Below, piece by piece: positions 1 through 5,897 of a stretch of 31,508 bases of DNA. Under the pieces are notes generated by a model. That model made no database searches, was not told the origin of the DNA, and saw only the letters and a list, made by a program, of their open reading frames with translations. Position 1 is the first letter of the stretch; every line of letters starts with the position of its first letter. Origin of the DNA: a virus; the IMG/VR virus record IMGVR_UViG_3300039018_000304, positions 1 through 31,508 of that record, one strand, 5' to 3'. The position numbers and the translations under genes are program-made.

Positions 1-146
1 GGATTGCACTCTTTTGCATGGCTTTTATTTTAATCAGCATGTTGCTATGACGTGCCTAGCCAAATACCGCACTAACGTCATTTTTGGCCATACCCACCGG
101 CTACAGTATGTCTTTGACGGTGTCCATTATGCAGCGAGCCTTGGTC
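1..146. repeat. Terminal overlap, left copy
   Basis: Bases 1-146 repeat bases 31363-31508 with 144 of 146 matches. Differences are T34 against C31396 and T145 against C31507; both are synonymous third positions (Asn and Gly) in the metallophosphoesterase gene. This shows the sequence is circular or circularly permuted, with a unit of about 31,362 bp. Confidence 0.9.
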
Positions 147-307
147 ACTGTAGCGCCGAAAACGAAACGGCTCATCAGCCTACCCCTACAGGCTGGCAAC
201 AAGCTATCGGGCTTCTTCACGTGCTTGACAAGGGAAAGACAAAACTTGACATTGTACCAATTTATGACGGGAAGGCGGTTCTTCATGGCAAGCAAATCTC
301 CGTTTAA
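1..307 (+). CDS. Metallophosphoesterase, 3' part (gene continues from window end)
   Basis: This is the C-terminal part of a calcineurin-like metallophosphoesterase whose 5' part lies at the right end of the window. The reading frame starts at base 2 and includes the late metal-binding motifs LHG and FGHTH that are typical of the family. It ends at a stop at 305-307. Joined through the 146-bp end overlap, the whole gene would encode 245 residues. The last 23 nt overlap the start of the next gene, so the two are probably translationally coupled. The family hydrolyses phosphomono- or phosphodiesters with a two-metal centre; the substrate here is unknown. The identification is firm and the role in infection is not. 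Confidence 0.85.
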   Translation, partial: DCTLLHGFYFNQHVAMTCLAKYRTNVIFGHTHRLQYVFDGVHYAASLGHCSAENETAHQPTPTGWQQAIGLLHVLDKGKTKLDIVPIYDGKAVLHGKQISV

Positions 308-590
308 TCGGCCAAGGCCACCAAGAGTTGTTCACATTTGCGGCCAAAAAGTCATCGTGCGCGTTGTTTCCCACCTTGAGGCAGACAATTGCGAATTGAT
401 TGGAGCCTTTAATTCTGAAACTAAAACTATTTTTCTTACCAAGGGCTGTGACTGGAAGTCTGTGCTTTTACACGAGTTAGTCCACGCTTTACTGTATTTC
501 ACAGGGGCTAGTGAGGGGCTCGGGCATTCTAAAGAAGAAAGTATTGTTTTAGCCATTGAACATGGCCTAACCCCTTTGTTTCTTAAGTAA
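285..590 (+). CDS. Small HExxH metallopeptidase-like protein
   Basis: A 101-residue protein with a zinc-binding HELVH motif at residues 63-67 in a helix, preceded by a strand-rich segment (GQKVIVRVV, then IFLTKG). Small phage HExxH proteins of this layout are usually annotated as ImmA/IrrE-like or SprT-like metallopeptidases. An acidic stretch (SKEES, about residues 81-85) could supply the third zinc ligand. The start at 285 is preferred because of the upstream AAGGCGG and because upstream codons in this frame lie inside the metallophosphoesterase gene, which it overlaps by 23 nt. No signal peptide or membrane segment is visible, so it should be cytoplasmic. Targets such as a host regulator or antitoxin are speculation. 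Confidence 0.7.
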   Translation: MASKSPFNRPRPPRVVHICGQKVIVRVVSHLEADNCELIGAFNSETKTIFLTKGCDWKSVLLHELVHALLYFTGASEGLGHSKEESIVLAIEHGLTPLFLK

Positions 591-606
591 TTGTTTTCTG
601 CCTATT

Positions 607-837
607 TCATAAAATTATTCTCTTTGGCGCCCATGGCTCGCCTCTTTTATTGCTCTCAATTTGTTGCTGTTGCCCAAGAGTAGGGCAGTCTTTGCATCTT
701 TTGACGTCAATAGCCCCATTTCTTTGCGGTTCCCCATAACGAGAATTGCATTGGGGACAAAGATACCCGTAAAAATTAGGATCCTGTGGACGCAATTGCA
801 GTTTTGTAGAATCAGCTGGCCGAAATGCATTACCCAT
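607..837 (-). CDS. Zinc-ribbon hypothetical protein
   Basis: A 76-residue leftward protein with a CPQC ... CKDC arrangement (residues about 28-31 and 48-51), a probable four-cysteine zinc ribbon. The start is supported by AGAGGAGATTAGTA just upstream. It is the last gene of the short leftward unit that begins with the replication initiator, 23 nt away, and it faces the rightward HExxH gene tail to tail. The C-terminal half is rich in Gln, Lys and Arg, consistent with nucleic-acid contact, but no function can be assigned. It is one of three tiny Zn-ribbon proteins in this genome. Confidence 0.6.
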   Translation of the reverse strand: MGNAFRPADSTKLQLRPQDPNFYGYLCPQCNSRYGEPQRNGAIDVKRCKDCPTLGQQQQIESNKRGEPWAPKRIIL

Positions 838-860
838 TACTAATCTCCTCTGTTTAAAAA

Positions 861-1601
861 TTAATCACACATGTGCAAAATAGCCAAGTCCGCTAACATA
901 ACGTCTAGGCTGTGCATTCTCTTGACATAATATTCGCGATTAGAAGCGCAGAAATGGCCCGCCAAGGCGATAGAACGGGCTGCCCCTACCTCGGCTATGA
1001 TCTCTCCTGCCAAATCGATTAGCTTTGAGGTTTTCAATGGCGCCTTGCCATAGTGCTTTTCCATCGCTGTGCAATAAACCTCCAAAAAGTTATCCACATC
1101 CCTTTCCACAGGGGTCGCGCTTGCGCGTGCGTTACCCCTTTTTACATTGTTTAAATTCTTTCCCTTAATTACCTTATTTCTTATGTTGCTCAGCGTTTGC
1201 TCGCCGTTTGCTCGCCGTTTGCTCAGCGTTTGCTCGCCTCTTGTGGATATGTTGGGGATAACCTCATCAATACTTCCTATATTGCGATAATTACAAATGG
1301 TTATGATAGTGCCAGTATTGTGGGCATCCATTGTGCAAAATCCTGACTTTACCAACTTGTCAAGTCGCTTTCTGATCAAACCGCTTGTCCACTTTAAATC
1401 GTTCGCAATCTCTTTGATTGAGGTTGCTATCTGTCCGCGTTTTATCCAAACATTCTCATAACCTGCTCGAACGGGACAAGCACCTTCAGCAAAATTTGCC
1501 CTTAACATTAGCCACGTCATCAAAGCTAAATCAGTGCCATCGCTCATGTGATTAAAAATGTTGCGTTCAATACCAACCCAACCATTTTTACTTCGCATCA
1601 T
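861..1601 (-). CDS. Phage replication initiator (winged-helix, O/DnaD-like)
   Basis: A 246-residue protein. The N-terminal ~105 residues read as a winged-helix domain (GWVGIERNIF ... IKEIANDLKWTSGLIRKRLDKLVKSG broken over two helices). A Lys/Asn/Arg-rich linker with a GEQTLS repeat follows, then a C-terminal helical domain. This layout matches phage replication organisers of the lambda O or DnaD-like type, which bind origin DNA and recruit host or phage replication proteins. The linker is encoded by tandem 11-bp iterons, as lambda O is by its origin. I chose 1601 because AAGGAGTAAAC lies directly upstream of ATGATG; a longer version from 1640 has no ribosome site. No helicase or primase gene accompanies it, so host DnaB is probably recruited. 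The name is by architecture, not by clear homology. Confidence 0.6.
   Translation of the reverse strand: MMRSKNGWVGIERNIFNHMSDGTDLALMTWLMLRANFAEGACPVRAGYENVWIKRGQIATSIKEIANDLKWTSGLIRKRLDKLVKSGFCTMDAHNTGTIITICNYRNIGSIDEVIPNISTRGEQTLSKRRANGEQTLSNIRNKVIKGKNLNNVKRGNARASATPVERDVDNFLEVYCTAMEKHYGKAPLKTSKLIDLAGEIIAEVGAARSIALAGHFCASNREYYVKRMHSLDVMLADLAILHMCD
1090..1261. other. Candidate origin of replication (DnaA boxes, AT-rich stretch, iterons)
   Basis: Within the initiator gene, a perfect DnaA box TTATCCACA lies at 1090-1098. A C+T and A+T-rich stretch (about 1137-1183, with TTTAAATTC and TTAATTACC) follows, then five iterons (1184-1238). Two near-perfect DnaA boxes in the opposite orientation come next: ATATCCACA at 1242-1250 and TTATCCCCA at 1253-1261. 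Each differs from TTATCCACA at one position. Iterons beside an AT-rich unwinding element inside the initiator gene is the lambda-type origin plan; flanking DnaA boxes suggest host DnaA also takes part. Function is inferred from sequence layout only. Confidence 0.65.
1184..1238. repeat. Five tandem 11-bp iterons inside the initiator gene
   Basis: Five adjacent 11-bp direct repeats: TGTTGCTCAGC (1184), GTTTGCTCGCC (1195), GTTTGCTCGCC (1206), GTTTGCTCAGC (1217) and GTTTGCTCGCC (1228). The common core is TTGCTC. The period is not a multiple of three, so the DNA repeat is kept while the reading frame rotates. Three units make 33 bp, which gives the repeated GEQTLS peptide 11 residues apart. One unit is close to one helical turn, placing all sites on the same face of the DNA. 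Most likely these are initiator-binding sites. Confidence 0.75.
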
Positions 1602-1672
1602 GTTTACTCCTTGAGCACTTACTTTTTTGCGGTCACCCATTTACAAAATTAATTCAATATTGTATATCTAAA

Positions 1673-1721
1673 AAAACCCCTCAATTTAGGCAGTGTAGCA
1701 ATTACCTAATAGAGGGGTTTT
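1673..1721. terminator. Two-part hairpin with T-runs on both sides, between divergent units
   Basis: AAAACCCCTC (1673-1682) pairs perfectly with GAGGGGTTTT (1712-1721). An inner stem TTAGG (1686-1690) pairs with CCTAA (1705-1709). The leftward RNA ends with seven U and the rightward RNA with UUUUCUUU, so it has the shape of a bidirectional intrinsic terminator. It lies between the leftward initiator and the rightward early operon, where a terminator is not expected. It may be an attenuator in the leader of one unit, an insulator or a protein-binding site. Confidence 0.55.
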
Positions 1722-1728
1722 CTTTCAC

Positions 1729-1757
1729 TTGCAAAAGAAAATAAAATAGCTTATAAA
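1729..1757 (+). promoter_or_regulatory. Sigma70-like promoter of the rightward early operon
   Basis: TTGCAA at 1729-1734 and TATAAA at 1752-1757 are separated by exactly 17 bp and lie 38 bp upstream of the first rightward start codon. The spacing and hexamers fit a housekeeping promoter. On the other strand, TATAAG (1750-1755) overlaps the same -10 region with a weak -35 (accaag complement, 1772-1777). A divergent leftward promoter is therefore possible. Confidence 0.5.
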
Positions 1758-1794
1758 GTCAATCCACCACAACCAAGGCTACACTGGGGCGGAC

Positions 1795-2049
1795 ATGATT
1801 ACTGACTATCAAAAAATCTCCTTTACTACAGACGTTAGACATATCGTTGCAGCGGACAAGCTTGCAAAAACCCTTCAAATCAGCATTAACAAAGTCTTTG
1901 AACGGGCCTTAACTGGCTACATTCAAAGAAAAGAACGTGAGTTAAATCAAGAACTAAAATTAGGAGGTTTACATGAGTCTAGGAGAATTAGCAGCAGCCC
2001 TTGCGTCAGCGCAGGGCGAGATTCAAGGGGCTCCAAAAACGAGCCTTAA
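1795..2049 (+). CDS. Ribbon-helix-helix-like small protein
   Basis: An 84-residue protein, first gene of the rightward early operon. Residues 7-47 have the ribbon-helix-helix pattern: a short strand (KISFTTD), a first helix (VRHIVAADKLAKTLQ) and a second helix (INKVFERALTGYIQRK). RHH proteins bind DNA as dimers and often repress their own promoter. The 3' 77 nt overlap the erf gene in another frame, and the last ~27 residues look less protein-like; the functional part probably ends near residue 58. Immediate proximity to the promoter at 1729-1757 fits autoregulation, but that is inference. Moderate confidence that it is a real gene. Confidence 0.5.
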   Translation: MITDYQKISFTTDVRHIVAADKLAKTLQISINKVFERALTGYIQRKERELNQELKLGGLHESRRISSSPCVSAGRDSRGSKNEP

Positions 2050-2641
2050 CCCTCACTTTAAAAGCCGTTATAGCGACTTAAGTGAAGTATGGTCTGCATG
2101 TAGGGCAGCATTGTCAAAGCACAAGATAGCCGTCATACAAAGCCCTCAGTTTGATTTAGAAGGTGCTTGGTTAGAGACTCATCTAATTCACGCTAGTGGT
2201 CAAAGCATGATTGGCAGGTTTCCATTGCGCCCGACAAAGCCGGATATGCAAGGGTTTGGTTCAGCTATTTCTTACGCGAAACGCTATAGCCTCGCCTCTA
2301 TGATAGGCGTTGTTTCTGAGGAGGATGATGATGGAAACGAAGCCAGTTCAAAAAATGTTGCAGCAACCAACCAATTCAGGAGTGTTCCTCCTCCAATTGT
2401 GGCGCGCGCTGTGGTTCCGCCCGAAGTTAAAGTTAAGTCGGACGCTCCCGCTGCTTCTAAAGGATTCGATTCAAAAAACAAAGAGCACGTTGACAAACTC
2501 TTTGCCGAATTAAAACGCCTAAACATCAAAGGGCAATGGCAAACTAATGTCATCTCCGCAATGGCAGGCAAATCATTTACAGATCTTGAGAATATAATTA
2601 AAACAAGTAACCCTGAAACACCCGACAAGGAGCCCACATGA
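1973..2641 (+). CDS. erf: ERF-family single-strand annealing recombinase
   Basis: A 222-residue protein with the hallmark ERF core in the N-terminal ~125 residues: NPHFKSRYSDLSEVWSACR (residues about 26-44), then THLIHASG, then GSAISYAKRYSLASMIGV ending in the acidic EEDDDGN. ERF proteins anneal complementary single strands and circularise or recombine phage DNA without RecA. A Ser/Ala/Pro linker (about 130-165) leads to a small C-terminal helical domain. The start has a strong TTAGGAGGTTTAC. The stop overlaps the SSB start by 4 nt (ATGA), so the two are coupled. With terminally redundant ends and a RuvC-like enzyme elsewhere, it probably serves genome circularisation and concatemer formation. 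Confidence 0.9.
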   Translation: MSLGELAAALASAQGEIQGAPKTSLNPHFKSRYSDLSEVWSACRAALSKHKIAVIQSPQFDLEGAWLETHLIHASGQSMIGRFPLRPTKPDMQGFGSAISYAKRYSLASMIGVVSEEDDDGNEASSKNVAATNQFRSVPPPIVARAVVPPEVKVKSDAPAASKGFDSKNKEHVDKLFAELKRLNIKGQWQTNVISAMAGKSFTDLENIIKTSNPETPDKEPT

Positions 2642-3045
2642 ACCAATTAATAATTGAATGTCGCCTAACTAAACCTGTGGACTTTAAACAATCACAAGCT
2701 GGAGATTCTTACGCTGTTTTAAGCCTTGCGCAATCAAGCAAGAATAAAGCCGGAGAATGGGAGTCTCTTTATATTAGCGCCGCTTGCTTTAAATATGTTG
2801 CTCAAAAATGCGAGGGGCTACAAAAAGGTGATCGGGTTTTAGTTAGTGGATCAATAAAGATGAATGTTTTTCAGGACAAAATGGGAGCAAATAGATACAG
2901 CATAAACATGATTGCTCAAAGCTTGCTTCACATTACAAAAACTGCGCAATCAGCGGGAAACCCTGAACCGGAAAATACCTTGGTCAGTCATAACATTCCA
3001 ACCTATGACGACCCGGCATACAATTTTGACAACGTTCCATTCTGA
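2638..3045 (+). CDS. ssb: Single-stranded DNA-binding protein
   Basis: A 135-residue protein with an N-terminal OB-fold typical of SSB (residues about 1-105, with GDRVLVSGSIKMN in the strand 4/5 region). A flexible tail ends in DNVPF, matching the acidic tip with terminal Pro-Phe through which bacterial SSB recruits partner enzymes. It sits directly after erf with a 4-nt overlap; recombinase and SSB pairs are common in phages. It should coat ssDNA during replication and annealing. The length is short for SSB because the tail is short. High confidence. Confidence 0.9.
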   Translation: MNQLIIECRLTKPVDFKQSQAGDSYAVLSLAQSSKNKAGEWESLYISAACFKYVAQKCEGLQKGDRVLVSGSIKMNVFQDKMGANRYSINMIAQSLLHITKTAQSAGNPEPENTLVSHNIPTYDDPAYNFDNVPF

Positions 3046-3052
3046 GGTGAAT

Positions 3053-3184
3053 ATGTATACTCCCGTAAAATGCCCAAATGACGGTTATAAATATGTTTCT
3101 TCAGAAACTGGATTTTATTGCCCGTATTGCGGAGAAATATTTTACCAAAAAATGAATAAGAGCAATTTAGAGGTTAAAGAGTGA
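3053..3184 (+). CDS. 43-residue zinc-ribbon microprotein
   Basis: A 43-residue protein starting at 3053 after a good ribosome site (GAGGTGAAT), 8 nt downstream of ssb. It contains CPND near the start and CPYC near residues 23-26, so up to three cysteines could form a zinc knuckle; the first pair has only one Cys (CPND), which makes the site incomplete. Its stop TGA overlaps the GTG start of the next gene. Small Zn-ribbon proteins are frequent in phage early operons and often bind nucleic acid or host RNA polymerase, but no role can be assigned here. Confidence 0.6.
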   Translation: MYTPVKCPNDGYKYVSSETGFYCPYCGEIFYQKMNKSNLEVKE

Positions 3185-3723
3185 ACGTTAACATTCCATT
3201 AATTTACACCCATGTCCGACTGTCTGAGCTTACTCAAGATGAGCAAACTGGCTTGGTGGAGTGTAGAATCTTTGGAGCATGTTCGTTGCCCGGACGCGCC
3301 ATATTGTTTCATGTGCAATTGAATAATGGGGCTGTCTATTACCGGCTACCTATTTCATCTTTTCGTGAAACAATCTTCTCAGATCCTCAGTTTAAGCTTT
3401 CACAGCTTCAGCCTTGGGATTGCCCTAGTTCTGAAATGGAAGTTATCACTTACCACTGGCTGGCAAATCAACTTGTAGAATGTCTTAAGTTGGATAACGT
3501 GCAAGGAAAATACATTACTACTTTCGACTGGCAGGGCCCCGGGACAACGGCTGAAATAGCTCATGAACATAAATGCTTGCACTTAATCAAATTAAATAAT
3601 GGTCAGTTTGCACTACAGCCAAACAATTATCTTTTGTGGATGGAAAAAAGTAACGTCCAAATTGATGGAAGCCATAATTTATTAAAAACAAATAAACCAT
3701 ATCCGTCTGTAGAAAGTTGGTAA
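3181..3723 (+). CDS. Conserved-looking hypothetical phage protein
   Basis: A 180-residue protein that begins with GTG overlapping the previous stop (GTGA). It is strand-rich with conserved-looking motifs LPISSFR near residues 56-62, FDWQGPGTTAE near 115-125, and a C-terminal HKCLHLIKLNNGQFALQPNN block. The last block looks like a small beta domain that presents a Cys-His pair. No membrane segment or signal is visible. I have the impression of a widely shared phage early protein of unknown function but cannot name a family. It is part of the rightward early operon. Confidence 0.6.
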   Translation: MNVNIPLIYTHVRLSELTQDEQTGLVECRIFGACSLPGRAILFHVQLNNGAVYYRLPISSFRETIFSDPQFKLSQLQPWDCPSSEMEVITYHWLANQLVECLKLDNVQGKYITTFDWQGPGTTAEIAHEHKCLHLIKLNNGQFALQPNNYLLWMEKSNVQIDGSHNLLKTNKPYPSVESW

Positions 3724-3725
3724 AA

Positions 3726-3782
3726 ATGACTTTAAAAGAACTAGACGAAGCGAGGCAGGGATGCGCCAATGGCAACACTTAA
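3726..3782 (+). CDS. Possible 18-residue leader or remnant peptide
   Basis: A very short frame (ATG at 3726, TAA at 3780-3782) begins 2 nt after the previous stop and overlaps the next gene start by 14 nt. Its first residues, MTLKELDEARQG, resemble the start of the following protein (MATLKELMGDL), which suggests either a duplicated gene start or a coupling leader. It may be meaningless; low confidence. Confidence 0.25.
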   Translation: MTLKELDEARQGCANGNT

Positions 3783-4134
3783 AGAATTAATGGGTGATTT
3801 GACTAGAGGCGATGGTAGAAAGTTTATAACTAACAATGCTTGGTTTGAGCCAATTTTTTTAGACCAATATGAGAATTGGTATGGTTTAGATAATAACGAA
3901 CATGGAGTTGACTTTTGTGCTTACTCAATCGACACATGGGAGCCATACATGGAGCCAGAGCTTAATAATTGGAAAGATTTGATTGCGGAAAAAGAGCTTT
4001 CGGCTTTGAGAAAAATTGCTGCGGTTCTTAAAAAGGCGCGAGAAGAAGAATATTGTAATGTGCCGCAATACGTTGACGAAGCTATAAATAATTTTGAGGC
4101 AGTGGCAATTGTCAAATTGTGGTCAGAAAAATAA
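3769..4134 (+). CDS. Hypothetical early protein
   Basis: A 121-residue acidic protein without recognised domain. The N-terminal half is rich in aromatic residues (NNAWFEPIFLDQYENWYGLDN) and the C-terminal half is helical with charged residues (ELSALRKIAAVLKKAREEEY). No membrane segment or signal is visible. A GAGGCAGGG purine-rich stretch precedes the ATG. It lies in the rightward early operon between two other unknown genes. Function unknown; it could be a host-takeover protein because of its position. Confidence 0.55.
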   Translation: MATLKELMGDLTRGDGRKFITNNAWFEPIFLDQYENWYGLDNNEHGVDFCAYSIDTWEPYMEPELNNWKDLIAEKELSALRKIAAVLKKAREEEYCNVPQYVDEAINNFEAVAIVKLWSEK

Positions 4135-4152
4135 TATATTAGGAAATGCTTA

Positions 4153-4419
4153 ATGAATGATTTAAATTCTACACGGTCGCGCCTTGGCTCACTTTCAAAA
4201 ACAAAATTAGCCTTGGTGTCTGCTGCGGCATATAAATTGTTAGATTCTGATTTGCCAAATTTAATTGCCGAAGTTGAAGCAGCAAGAGAAGTCATTAGAG
4301 CTGTAAAGTTAGATGAAAAAAATCTTTCTTTCTTTGTACACGAGCGTTTATTTTATTATAACAAATTGACAAAAATGCAACTATTTGAGAATACCAAAGA
4401 GTTCACAGCCTCGCCTTAA
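4153..4419 (+). CDS. Hypothetical small helical protein
   Basis: An 88-residue, mostly helical protein, last gene of the rightward early operon. It starts after TTAGGAAATGCTTA with AGGA as ribosome site. There is no recognisable domain. Its 3' end overlaps the 3' end of the leftward endolysin gene by 17 nt, and no intrinsic terminator is visible between them. Early transcription may therefore run into the endolysin gene antisense. Function unknown. Confidence 0.55.
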   Translation: MNDLNSTRSRLGSLSKTKLALVSAAAYKLLDSDLPNLIAEVEAAREVIRAVKLDEKNLSFFVHERLFYYNKLTKMQLFENTKEFTASP

Positions 4420-4885
4420 AACGACTTTCTACAGCCTTCCAAACCGCCTCTAAACCACCTTGTTTTTGCAATTCACAAGCCTCGCGCCATGTAAGCCCCT
4501 GCGTTATTTGAAAATGTACCCTTTCAAAATCAATAGGCTCAAACGAGTGCTGTTGCATAATAGAGCTTGGTTTATCGTAGTCCGCATCCCATACCCATCG
4601 GTTTTTAACTTTATAAACTAAATCAACTGCCAGCCCGTACTGATGAAAACTTTGCCAAGGCTTGGCATTAGTAACTTTTTTGCCGGGTATAGAGCGCCCT
4701 TGATTGTAAAGCGCCTGTTGCCTCTCAGGGCTCCTATAAGTCTCAAATGGATACAATGTATACCCGTCTGCGTGAAGCTCCTCTAAAGCACCCCTAAGCA
4801 ACTCTTGGACAAAAGGCGCGAGGCTTTCTATTTTGTCGTCTCGTTTAACTACAGGCTTTTTTGAATAATCATTTGAAGTGCTCAT
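4403..4885 (-). CDS. M15-family peptidase endolysin
   Basis: A 160-residue peptidase of the VanY / L-alanyl-D-glutamate endopeptidase type. Zinc ligands and motif: SFHQYGLAVD gives His81 and Asp88 (the SxHxxGxAxD signature), and His124 lies in VHFQ with Glu121 as probable catalytic acid. The family cuts peptidoglycan stem peptides, so this is the endolysin. No signal peptide, so it needs a holin. I prefer the start at 4885 because the divergent -10 (TATTAT complement of 4913-4918) would start RNA near 4906; longer starts at 4903 and 4936 exist. It stands alone on the minus strand, between two rightward units, and not next to a gene of the same operon. Confidence 0.85.
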   Translation of the reverse strand: MSTSNDYSKKPVVKRDDKIESLAPFVQELLRGALEELHADGYTLYPFETYRSPERQQALYNQGRSIPGKKVTNAKPWQSFHQYGLAVDLVYKVKNRWVWDADYDKPSSIMQQHSFEPIDFERVHFQITQGLTWREACELQKQGGLEAVWKAVESRFKARL

Positions 4886-4888
4886 GTT

Positions 4889-4917
4889 TTGTGCTTTCTG
4901 CATTGACCCCGTATAAT
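4889..4917 (+). promoter_or_regulatory. Promoter of the exported-protease cassette
   Basis: TTGTGC (4889-4894), 17 bp, then a perfect TATAAT (4912-4917), 19 bp upstream of the ATG at 4937. Transcription would begin close to the ribosome site GAAAGGGGGG. The complement reads TATTAT, so a divergent leftward start for the endolysin may share this -10 region. Confidence 0.55.
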
Positions 4918-4936
4918 AAAAAAGAAAGGGGGGCAT

Positions 4937-5125
4937 ATGCCAACATGGATAACGCTAGCAATAACAATTCTAAATGCTGTGATTCAGATTATCAAACTAA
5001 TCATCTCGTTAAATCAGAACGATGTACAGAAAGCCAAAGAAACACCAGCCGCGCTGAAAAGCGCAAGAAAAGAAGGCGACGTAACAAAGATTTTAGAAAT
5101 ATTCTCAACAATGAAAAAGGATTAA
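4937..5125 (+). CDS. Small single-TM protein, holin candidate
   Basis: A 62-residue protein with one hydrophobic segment at residues about 4-24 (WITLAITILNAVIQIIKLII), then a polar, Lys-rich C-terminal tail. A strong GAAAGGGGGG ribosome site lies immediately upstream. Its start codon abuts the longest possible endolysin start head to head (CATATG). Small single-TM proteins beside an endolysin are often holins, but it belongs to the cassette with the exported protein and the papain-like protease, 2 nt from the next gene. It could instead be an accessory membrane protein of that cassette. Confidence 0.6.
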   Translation: MPTWITLAITILNAVIQIIKLIISLNQNDVQKAKETPAALKSARKEGDVTKILEIFSTMKKD

Positions 5126-5127
5126 AA

Positions 5128-5865
5128 ATGTATTATCTAGCTATAATTATTAGTGTTTTGTTGTCAAACTTTGCTTTTGGCCAAGAGCTTCAAGAGCAAG
5201 ATTATAAGGTTGCAAATGAGTTTCATTATTCACGGCTGGCACTTAAGATTGCTCACAAAAGAGCTTTAAGCAGAACTAACCAAGAGGCGATTAAACAACA
5301 AGTCTATGCTGATATTGATAATGGACGCTTTGCTCAAAGAATAGACAGCGCAGTGGACATGATTATAAAACGTACAGACTACGCCTTGAGATCTAAAGGG
5401 TTCTCCGCTGACGCGGATGAAATAATGAGTGAATATCAAGACCACGCTTTTTTTCTAAGTAGCAAAAGAGGCGATATTGGCGATTATGCGGCATGGTCTG
5501 AATTCATGGTCAAAGTGCACGCAAAAGCGCATGAAAAACTTGGGGATACCCTGTGCAAATGGCTTCACGTACATGATTTGTTTATCATTACTTATGGAGT
5601 GCCAGTTGCCTTTGCGCCTGCTGACTTTGATCTTGAAACCTATCAAAATCACTTTACTGGCATTCATATCCTAGGGCCTTTTTGGAAACACTACGGACTT
5701 GCTCCTGTTGTCGTTTATTGGGCTGTAAATATAGTATGCAACGCATCAAGCTCCGGGCTGGCAGCCTTTGCTTGCTCGCCGATTGCAACTGTTGCAGAAC
5801 AAGGATTTGGTATTTACCTATCGCCCCCCCTTGGCGAAAAGATTTGGACAAAAGCACAGAACTGA
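5128..5865 (+). CDS. Exported protein of unknown function
   Basis: A 245-residue protein with an N-terminal signal peptide (MYYLAIIISVLLSNFAFG, probable cleavage after Gly18 by an A-x-G pattern). Start chosen at 5128 after AAAAAGGATTAAAA, 2 nt after the previous gene stop. The mature part is helical and charged to about residue 150. After that come His/Trp/Phe-rich stretches (GPFWKHYGLAPVVVYW) and a hydrophobic Ala/Ser/Cys-rich segment (about 200-225) with Cys residues that could form a disulfide. I do not recognise a family. It is followed 32 nt later by the papain-like protease gene, and both proteins are predicted to leave the cytoplasm; a substrate, activator or inhibitor role is speculation. 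Confidence 0.65.
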   Translation: MYYLAIIISVLLSNFAFGQELQEQDYKVANEFHYSRLALKIAHKRALSRTNQEAIKQQVYADIDNGRFAQRIDSAVDMIIKRTDYALRSKGFSADADEIMSEYQDHAFFLSSKRGDIGDYAAWSEFMVKVHAKAHEKLGDTLCKWLHVHDLFIITYGVPVAFAPADFDLETYQNHFTGIHILGPFWKHYGLAPVVVYWAVNIVCNASSSGLAAFACSPIATVAEQGFGIYLSPPLGEKIWTKAQN

Positions 5866-5897
5866 TATCATGCGGGAAACAATACAGGAGTACCGCT

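Noticed and set aside
2284-2646. Leftward open frame opposite erf
   Set aside because: It is antisense to a firmly identified gene, without ribosome site or recognisable domain.
4861-5127. N-terminal extension of the exported 245-residue protein (334-residue version)
   Set aside because: The extension overlaps the small TM gene, has low-complexity Lys/Arg/Asn sequence, and would hide the signal peptide. The ATG at 5128 has a ribosome site and a clean signal peptide.
5682-5897. N-terminal extension of the papain-like protease (338-residue version) as a propeptide
   Set aside because: It overlaps the 3' end of the previous gene in another frame, is Cys/Leu/Arg-rich without ERFNIN-like pattern, and would bury the signal peptide that follows CAGGAG.
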